Positions 6,030 through 11,290 of a stretch of 11,290 nucleotides of DNA are shown piece after piece. The position numbers and the translations under genes were made by a program. The notes below the pieces were generated by a model, which was not told where the DNA came from, ran no database searches, and saw only the letters and a list, made by a program, of their open reading frames with translations. Within the stretch, counting starts at the first letter, position 1. Each line of letters opens with the position of its first letter. This DNA is from an uncultured Clostridia bacterium (GTDB lineage: Bacteria > Bacillota > Clostridia > Christensenellales > Aristaeellaceae): contig CANQGC010000073.1 of assembly GCA_947600345.1 (NCBI GenBank), positions 1-11,290 on the forward strand, given 5' to 3'.

Positions 6030-8285
6030 ATGAGCATCCACTACAGCGACGAGACGAAGACCATCACCCTGAACACCAAGAGCACGACCTACCAATTGCA
6101 GGTGGATTCCTGCGGACACCTGCTTCATCTATATTACGGCAAGCGCATCCCCGGCGACTGCATGGACTACCAGTACATCCCGATGGACCACGGCTTCTCG
6201 CCCAATCCCTACGGCCTGCGCTGGAACCGCAGAATCTCCATGGACGTGCTGCCCCAGGAGTACGCCTGCGCCAACACCGGCGACTTCCGCACCCCGGCGC
6301 TGGAGCTCTCCACCGACGCGGGCGCCTACGGCGCGGATCTGATCTACCAGGGCCACCGCATCGAGCCGGGCAAGCTCTCGCTGGAGACGCTGCCCGCCGC
6401 GCGGGCCGCGGACGGCGAGTGCGAGACGCTGCTCGTCGATCTGTCGGACGAGGTGTCCGGGCTTCGCGTGCAGCTTCGCTACGCGGTGTACGAGGCGCGG
6501 GACGTGATCGTGCGCAGCGCGGTGCTCACCAACGGCGGCGCTTCCGGCCTCTGGCTCGAGCGCGCGGCCTCCGCGAGCATCGACATTCCCTTCGGCAGCT
6601 GGGAGCTGATCAACTTCCACGGCCGCCACATGATGGAGCGCGTGGAGGAGCGCGAGCGCCTGACCCACGGCGTGCACACCATCTCCTCCCGCCGCGGCGC
6701 CTCCAGCCATCAGCACAACCCCTTCGTCGTGCTCTGCGAGCGCAGCGCCACCGAGGACAGCGGCGAGTGCCTGGGCGTGATGCTGGCCTACTCCGGCAGC
6801 TTCCGCATCGACGTGGAGCTCGACCAGCTGAACTCCGTGCGCGCCGTGGCCGGCATCAACGACGCCCAGTTCCGCTGGCGGCTGAATCCCGGCGATTCCT
6901 TCGAGACGCCGGAGGTGTTCCTGGCCTTCACCGCAAACGGCCTGACGGAGCTGAGCCACATCTACCACAACTTCCTGCGCGGGAGCGTGATCCCGGCGCG
7001 CTGGGTCAACTGCCGCCGCCCGGTGCTCATCAACAATTGGGAGGCCACCTACATCGACTTCGACGCCGAGAAGATACTCGCCATCGCCCGCAAGGCCGCG
7101 GCGATGGGCGTGGAGATGTTCGTGCTCGACGACGGCTGGTTCGGCCACCGCGACGACGACAACTCCAGCCTGGGCGACTGGTTCGTCAACGAGCGCAAGC
7201 TCCCCGGCGGACTGGCGCCGCTGATCGCCAGCATCAACGAGTTGGGCCTGAAGTTCGGCATCTGGATCGAGCCCGAGATGGTCAGCGAGGATTCCGAGCT
7301 CTTCCGGGCGCACCCGGACTGGGCGCTGACCGTGCCCGGCCGCGCGCCCAGCATGTGCCGCAACCAGATGGTGCTGGATATGGCGAACCCGGCGGTGGTG
7401 GAGCATCTCTACCAGGTGATCTCGAACCTGCTGCGCACCCAGCACATCGAGTACATCAAGTGGGACATGAACCGCAACATGACGGACGTCTACAGCCACG
7501 CGCTGCCCGTCGAGCGCCAGGGGGAGACCTTCCACCGCTACATACTGGGCGTGTACGAGCTGGCGCGCAGGCTGACCGCCGAGTTCCCGGACGTGCTGTT
7601 CGAGGGCTGCTCGGGCGGCGGCGGGCGCTTCGACGCCGGCATGCTCCACTACTTCCCGCAGATCTGGTGCAGCGACGACTCCGACGCCATCGAGCGCCTG
7701 GAGATTCAGCGGGGCACCTCCTTCGGCTACCCGGTGAGCGCCGTGGGTGCGCACCTGTCGGCCAGCCCCAACGAGCAGACCGGCCGCGCCGCACCCTTCG
7801 GCACCCGGGCCATCGTGGCCATGAGCGGTACCTTCGGCTACGAGCTCGACCCGGACAAGCTGACGGACGAGGAGAAGGATTCCGTGCGCGAGCAGATCGC
7901 GCGCTTCGACCGCTACTACGACCTGATCCAGCGGGGCGACTACTACCGCCTGGCCGGGCCGGACGACAACGGCCGCTTCCAGGCCTGGCAGTTCGCGGCG
8001 CCGGACGGCTCGCAGGCGCTGGTGAACCTGGTGGTGACCCACACCCGCGCGAACTTCGGCGGCATTCACTTCCGGCTCAAGGGCCTGGAGCCGAACGCCA
8101 TGTACAAGCTGGCGGAGCATCGCTTCGAGGGCTGCCGCACCGAGTTTGAAAGCCTGCGCATGGACGATATGGCGCACTGCGCCCAGCCCATCAGCGGCGC
8201 GAGCCTGATGTACGCGGGCTACACGCTGCCGCGCATGGGCGGCGACTACCCCAGCGCCCAGCTGCTGTTCGTGCGGCAGAACTAA
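6030..8285 (+). CDS. aga: GH36 alpha-galactosidase (bacterial group I, AgaA-like)
   Basis: This cytoplasmic enzyme hydrolyses terminal alpha-1,6-galactose from melibiose, raffinose and stachyose, leaving glucose or sucrose. The 751 residues follow the family architecture: N-terminal beta-sandwich domain (about 30-280), catalytic barrel (about 290-630) and C-terminal beta domain (about 650-745). Key residues are visible: the DDGWFG pair D367-D368, KWDMNR with nucleophile D479, the GCSGGGGRFD loop with C527, and CSDDSD with D549 as acid/base. The 70-residue distance between the two catalytic Asp residues matches, from memory, Geobacillus AgaA (D478/D548). No signal peptide is present, so the substrate must be imported. 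GAGGAG (6013-6018) is 11 bases before the ATG at 6030. An in-frame GTG at 6021 is only two bases from it and would add three residues, and relatives begin near MSI, so 6030 is preferred. The closest relatives form tetramers. Confidence 0.95.
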   Translation: MSIHYSDETKTITLNTKSTTYQLQVDSCGHLLHLYYGKRIPGDCMDYQYIPMDHGFSPNPYGLRWNRRISMDVLPQEYACANTGDFRTPALELSTDAGAYGADLIYQGHRIEPGKLSLETLPAARAADGECETLLVDLSDEVSGLRVQLRYAVYEARDVIVRSAVLTNGGASGLWLERAASASIDIPFGSWELINFHGRHMMERVEERERLTHGVHTISSRRGASSHQHNPFVVLCERSATEDSGECLGVMLAYSGSFRIDVELDQLNSVRAVAGINDAQFRWRLNPGDSFETPEVFLAFTANGLTELSHIYHNFLRGSVIPARWVNCRRPVLINNWEATYIDFDAEKILAIARKAAAMGVEMFVLDDGWFGHRDDDNSSLGDWFVNERKLPGGLAPLIASINELGLKFGIWIEPEMVSEDSELFRAHPDWALTVPGRAPSMCRNQMVLDMANPAVVEHLYQVISNLLRTQHIEYIKWDMNRNMTDVYSHALPVERQGETFHRYILGVYELARRLTAEFPDVLFEGCSGGGGRFDAGMLHYFPQIWCSDDSDAIERLEIQRGTSFGYPVSAVGAHLSASPNEQTGRAAPFGTRAIVAMSGTFGYELDPDKLTDEEKDSVREQIARFDRYYDLIQRGDYYRLAGPDDNGRFQAWQFAAPDGSQALVNLVVTHTRANFGGIHFRLKGLEPNAMYKLAEHRFEGCRTEFESLRMDDMAHCAQPISGASLMYAGYTLPRMGGDYPSAQLLFVRQN

Positions 8286-8300
8286 GGAGAGAATCATTCG

Positions 8301-8993
8301 ATGGGACGCATCAAGTCCTGGTTTTCCCGGGAGGGCAGGAAGCTGACCTCCGGCACGCTTCAGGAGGCGGGCTGGTACATCTGGACCTACTACCGCTACT
8401 GGATCCTGGGCATCGTCGCGGTGCTGGGCGTGCTGATCTTCCTGGCGGTGCAGGCGGTGACCGTGCCGGGGGAGAACTGGTTCTTCGCCTGTTTCCCCAA
8501 CACCTACGCCGACCTGGACGAGGGCTCCGACTTCTACGAGGGCTTCGTCGAGTACGCGGGGTACGATCTGAAGGAGAAGAACCTGGAGTTCAACGCCTCG
8601 ATCTACTGCAAGCCCTCGGGCCGGGTGATGGGCAACGCCTACTATGAGACCCTGGTCTCCTTCCTGGACAGCGGCGCGCTGGACGCGCTGGTGATGGAGC
8701 GGGAGGACATCGAGGCAGTGGGCAAGGTCGGCCGCCTGCTCGACCTGGAGGACGAGCGCCTGAACGGCCTCGCCGAGCGCTGGGCGGATCGCCTGGTCTG
8801 GGTGGAGCCCAGCGAGGAGATTCACTACGAGAAGTCCCCGGTGGCCATCGGCATCGACCTGAGCGGCAGCCGCCTGGTGGGCGAGTACCGGGCGTACCCC
8901 GAGGGCGCGGTGCTGGGCGTCGGCGCCAAATCCTCCCACCTGGATCAGGTGGAGGTCTTCCTGAACTACCTGTTTGAGGGGGATGGAGAATGA
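8301..8993 (+). CDS. Unnamed single-span membrane protein with SBP-like outer domain
   Basis: This 230-residue protein is not assigned to a named family. Residues 1-33 are basic and probably cytoplasmic, 34-53 form one hydrophobic span, and 57-230 should lie outside the membrane. There is no lipobox or cleavable-signal pattern, so it is probably an anchored type II protein. Residues 114-149 resemble the ligand-proximal part of the window's own binding protein (its residues 242-278): both have Y-aromatic-x-x-L, then SG-x-x-D, then 18 positions later LLDL. This suggests a small domain of periplasmic-binding-protein type. It starts 15 bases after the alpha-galactosidase stop, with AAGGAGA at 8284-8290, and its stop overlaps the start of the yesL-like gene by four bases (ATGA), so the two proteins are likely made together. 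Role unknown; an accessory part for sugar sensing or transport is a guess. Confidence 0.85.
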   Translation: MGRIKSWFSREGRKLTSGTLQEAGWYIWTYYRYWILGIVAVLGVLIFLAVQAVTVPGENWFFACFPNTYADLDEGSDFYEGFVEYAGYDLKEKNLEFNASIYCKPSGRVMGNAYYETLVSFLDSGALDALVMEREDIEAVGKVGRLLDLEDERLNGLAERWADRLVWVEPSEEIHYEKSPVAIGIDLSGSRLVGEYRAYPEGAVLGVGAKSSHLDQVEVFLNYLFEGDGE

Positions 8994-9748
8994 ACTGGTT
9001 GCGCTCCTTCCTGAGCAATGAGAGCGTGTTCGGGCAGATCATGTGGCGCATGGGCGTGCTGATCGGCGCAAACCTGCTGTTCATCGTGCTGAGCATCCCC
9101 ATCGTGACCATCGGCGCCGCGGGCGCGGCGCTCCACTACACGATGCTCAAGACCCTGCGCAGCGACGGCCAGATTCAGCTCTTCTCGACCTTCTTCCGGG
9201 GCCTGAAGGAGAACTTCAAGCAGGCGACCATCGTCTGGCTGATTCTGCTGGCGCTGGCGGCGGTGCTGGGCCTGGAGCTCTTCTGGTGCAGCCAGTTCAC
9301 CGCGCCGGTGCGCTGGTTCGGCTACGGCCTGCTGGCGCTGTTGGTGATCGAGCTGGTGGTGGGGATCTACATCTTCCCCACGCTGGTGGCGTTCAAGGCC
9401 TCGCTCAAGGAGTTGGCGATGGACAGCATCTACTTCGCCATCCGCCGGCCCCACTACCTGGTGCTGATTCTGTTCGTGCACCTGTTCCCGCTGGCGCTGA
9501 CCTACATCTACTACCAGTTCCTGCCGCTGGCGGCGTTCCTCTGGTGCATGATCGGCTTTTCGGCGATCGCGATGTTCACCGACAGCCTGCTGGTGAAGCA
9601 GTTCAAGCCCTACCTGCCGCTGGTGGACGCCGCGGGCGACATCATCAGCGAGGACGAGCTGGACGATCCCAACCTGGTCTCGGCGGGCGCGGCGGACAAC
9701 ATGGATGAGCGCACGACGCTCAAGGAGATACGCAAGCACGGAGTGTGA
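8990..9748 (+). CDS. yesL: YesL/DUF624-family membrane protein
   Basis: This 252-residue integral membrane protein of the DUF624 family (PF04854) is named after Bacillus YesL, often encoded beside sugar ABC importers. Family signatures are seen in NLLFIVLSIPIVTIGAAGAA (28-47) and in the FFRGLKENFKQATIVWL segment (68-84). About five hydrophobic spans are visible (20-45, 79-100, 110-131, 155-175, 177-200), followed by a hydrophilic, mostly acidic tail (213-252). The biochemical role of the family is not known; a helper of carbohydrate uptake is inferred from its usual neighbours. Its ATG overlaps the TGA of the preceding gene. GAGGGGG at 8976-8982 gives a seven-base spacing. Confidence 0.9.
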   Translation: MNWLRSFLSNESVFGQIMWRMGVLIGANLLFIVLSIPIVTIGAAGAALHYTMLKTLRSDGQIQLFSTFFRGLKENFKQATIVWLILLALAAVLGLELFWCSQFTAPVRWFGYGLLALLVIELVVGIYIFPTLVAFKASLKELAMDSIYFAIRRPHYLVLILFVHLFPLALTYIYYQFLPLAAFLWCMIGFSAIAMFTDSLLVKQFKPYLPLVDAAGDIISEDELDDPNLVSAGAADNMDERTTLKEIRKHGV

Positions 9749-9783
9749 ATCGAAACTTGAACCCTACCAATGAAGGAGACGAA

Positions 9784-11290
9784 ATGAGCAGACCCCTGAG
9801 TGCATTTCAGCAGCGCATGAACGACTGCCGCGACGAGCTCAAGTGGCTCTACTGTGAACTCTACCACAACGACATGGACGCCTTCCAGTACTTCTGCCGG
9901 ATGCTGGAGCGCTGCTGGCGGGAGCGCAAGCACGAGCTGCGCATGCTGGACCGCAGCCGCGAGCGCGACCCCCAGTGGTACCGCAGCCGCGAGCTGCTGG
10001 GCATGATGATGTACACCGACGCCTTCGCCACGAACCTGCGCGGCGTCAGGGCGGCGCTCCCCTACATCCGGGAGTGCGGCGTGAACTACCTGCACCTGAT
10101 GCCGCTGCTGGACAGCCCCAAGGGCAAGAGCGACGGCGGCTACGCGGTGTCCGACTTCCGCAAGGTGCGGCCCGATCTGGGCACGATGGACGATTTGGAG
10201 GCCCTGGCCGACGAGTGCCGCCGGGCGAACGTTTGCCTGTGCCTGGATTTCGTGATGAACCACACCAGCGAGGAGCACCCCTGGGCCAAGGCCGCCCGCG
10301 CGGGGGACCCCATCGCCCGGGCCAGGTACTTCTTCTACGACAACTGGGACATCCCCAACTGGTACGAGCAGACCTGCCCCCAGGTGTTCCCGACTACCGC
10401 GCCGGGGAACTTCACCTGGCTGGACGACTGCAAGCAGATCGTCATGACCAGCTTCTACCCCTACCAGTGGGATCTGAACTACGCCAACCCCATGGTGTTC
10501 AACGACATGACGGAGAACCTCCTCTACCTGGCCAACCGGGGCGTGGATGTGATCCGCCTGGATGCCGTTCCCTATATATGGAAGGAACTCGGCACCTCCT
10601 GCCGGAACCTGCCCCAGGTGCACACGCTCTCGCGCATGCTGCGCCTGGCCTGCCAGATCGTCTGCCCGGGCGTGCTGCTGCTGGGCGAGGTCGTGATGGA
10701 GCCGGTCAAGGTCGCGCCCTACTTCGGTACGGTCGAGAAGCCCGAGTGCCACATGCTCTACAACGTGACGACCATGTGCACCACCTGGCACGCGCTGGCG
10801 ACAAAGGATGTGCGGCTGCTGAAGCGGCAGCTCGACCAGGTCAGCGCCCTGCCGCAGAGCTGCGCGTTCCTCAACTACCTGCGCTGCCACGACGACATCG
10901 GCTGGGGCCTGGATTACGAGTGGCTCTCCCAGTTCGGCATCGACGAGGTCGCCCACAAGCGCTTCCTGAGCGACTGGTTCACCGGCAAATTCCCCGGCAG
11001 CCCGGCGCGCGGCGAGCTCTACAACGACGATCCCCGCCTGGGCGACGCCCGCCAGTGCGGCACCACCGCCTCGCTCTGCGGCATCGAGTCCGCTGCGGAG
11101 GGCGGCGATCCCGAGGCGATGGAGCGGGCGATCCGCTGCGATCTGATGCTGCACGCCTGGATGCTGACCCAGAGCGGCATGCCGGTGCTTTACAGCGGCG
11201 ACGAGGTGGCGCAGCTCAACGACTACGGCTACCGGAGCGATCCGGACCCGGACCGCGCGGCGGACAGCCGCTACGTCCACCGGGGCCGCT
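9784..11290 (+). CDS. ams: Amylosucrase-type GH13_4 enzyme, 3' end outside window
   Basis: The frame is open from the ATG at 9784 (AAGGAG at 9773-9778, five bases before) to the window edge: 502 codons of a family about 630-650 long. GH13 catalytic residues are clear: nucleophile D260 in RLDAV, acid/base E302 in LLGE, and transition-state stabiliser D370 in CHDDIGW, plus H160 in DFVMNHTS. Sucrose-specific features of subfamily 4 are present too: D117 in KSDGGYAV and R496 in ADSRYVH, which align with the D144-R509 salt bridge that closes the active-site pocket of Neisseria amylosucrase (numbers from memory). Such enzymes cleave sucrose, transferring glucose to an alpha-1,4-glucan or to water and releasing fructose. 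No signal peptide is seen. Beside GH36 it would consume the sucrose left from raffinose. Amylosucrase versus sucrose hydrolase cannot be decided; Pro199 replaces the residue I align with Neisseria Arg226. Confidence 0.9.
   Translation, partial: MSRPLSAFQQRMNDCRDELKWLYCELYHNDMDAFQYFCRMLERCWRERKHELRMLDRSRERDPQWYRSRELLGMMMYTDAFATNLRGVRAALPYIRECGVNYLHLMPLLDSPKGKSDGGYAVSDFRKVRPDLGTMDDLEALADECRRANVCLCLDFVMNHTSEEHPWAKAARAGDPIARARYFFYDNWDIPNWYEQTCPQVFPTTAPGNFTWLDDCKQIVMTSFYPYQWDLNYANPMVFNDMTENLLYLANRGVDVIRLDAVPYIWKELGTSCRNLPQVHTLSRMLRLACQIVCPGVLLLGEVVMEPVKVAPYFGTVEKPECHMLYNVTTMCTTWHALATKDVRLLKRQLDQVSALPQSCAFLNYLRCHDDIGWGLDYEWLSQFGIDEVAHKRFLSDWFTGKFPGSPARGELYNDDPRLGDARQCGTTASLCGIESAAEGGDPEAMERAIRCDLMLHAWMLTQSGMPVLYSGDEVAQLNDYGYRSDPDPDRAADSRYVHRGR

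Noticed and set aside
3150..6128. Minus-strand open frame of 992 codons opposite the permeases and regulator
   Set aside because: Its composition (rich in H, R, E, V, L and Q) mirrors the complement of GC-ending codons. The plus-strand genes have full family motifs, spacing and ribosome-binding sites, so this is an antisense shadow.
6129..8939. Minus-strand open frame of 936 codons opposite the alpha-galactosidase
   Set aside because: Same cause: C/G at third positions removes stop codons on the opposite strand. No family motif or start signal is seen.
9610..11280. Minus-strand open frame of 556 codons at the right end
   Set aside because: It lies opposite the GH13_4 enzyme, whose catalytic residues are intact on the plus strand.

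Overview
The window looks like part of the chromosome of a GC-rich member of the Clostridia (Bacillota), probably a gut anaerobe. The evidence is strong GGAGG ribosome-binding sites, an msm-type oligosaccharide ABC importer without its own ATPase, a DUF624/YesL protein, a BlaI-family repressor, and almost exclusive use of C or G at third codon positions. No rRNA or marker gene is present, so the family cannot be named.

Layout. Positions 1-273 hold no gene, only perfect inverted repeats. A BlaI/MecI/CopY-family repressor gene lies on the minus strand (274-633). Its own promoter (TTGACA, 17-bp spacer, TAGAAT) is covered by two palindromic operators 24 bp apart. A noncoding stretch of about 590 bp (696-1282) contains a structured GC-rich half and an AT-richer half that probably carries the promoter of the next operon. 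From 1283 to the right edge every gene is on the plus strand and closely packed: sugar-binding lipoprotein, two permeases, AraC-family regulator, GH36 alpha-galactosidase, an unnamed single-span membrane protein, a YesL/DUF624 membrane protein, and an amylosucrase-type GH13 enzyme cut off by the window edge.

How the genes fit together (inference). The binding protein and permeases would import alpha-galactosides of the raffinose family, powered by a shared ATPase encoded elsewhere. The cytoplasmic GH36 enzyme would remove galactose from raffinose or stachyose and leave sucrose. The GH13_4 enzyme would then split sucrose, either transferring glucose to an alpha-glucan or hydrolysing it, and release fructose. 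The AraC-type protein is the likely sugar-responsive regulator. This resembles the streptococcal msm operon, with an amylosucrase-like enzyme in the place of the sucrose phosphorylase GtfA.

Most worth a second look: (1) the 230-residue protein before yesL, translationally coupled to it, whose outer domain carries a segment resembling the window's own solute-binding protein; (2) a 159-residue Glu/Ala/Pro stalk with 63 Glu and no Lys or Arg on the binding lipoprotein, containing five protein-identical 10-residue repeats; (3) an EF-hand-like loop in that lipoprotein; (4) the GH36 plus GH13_4 pairing.
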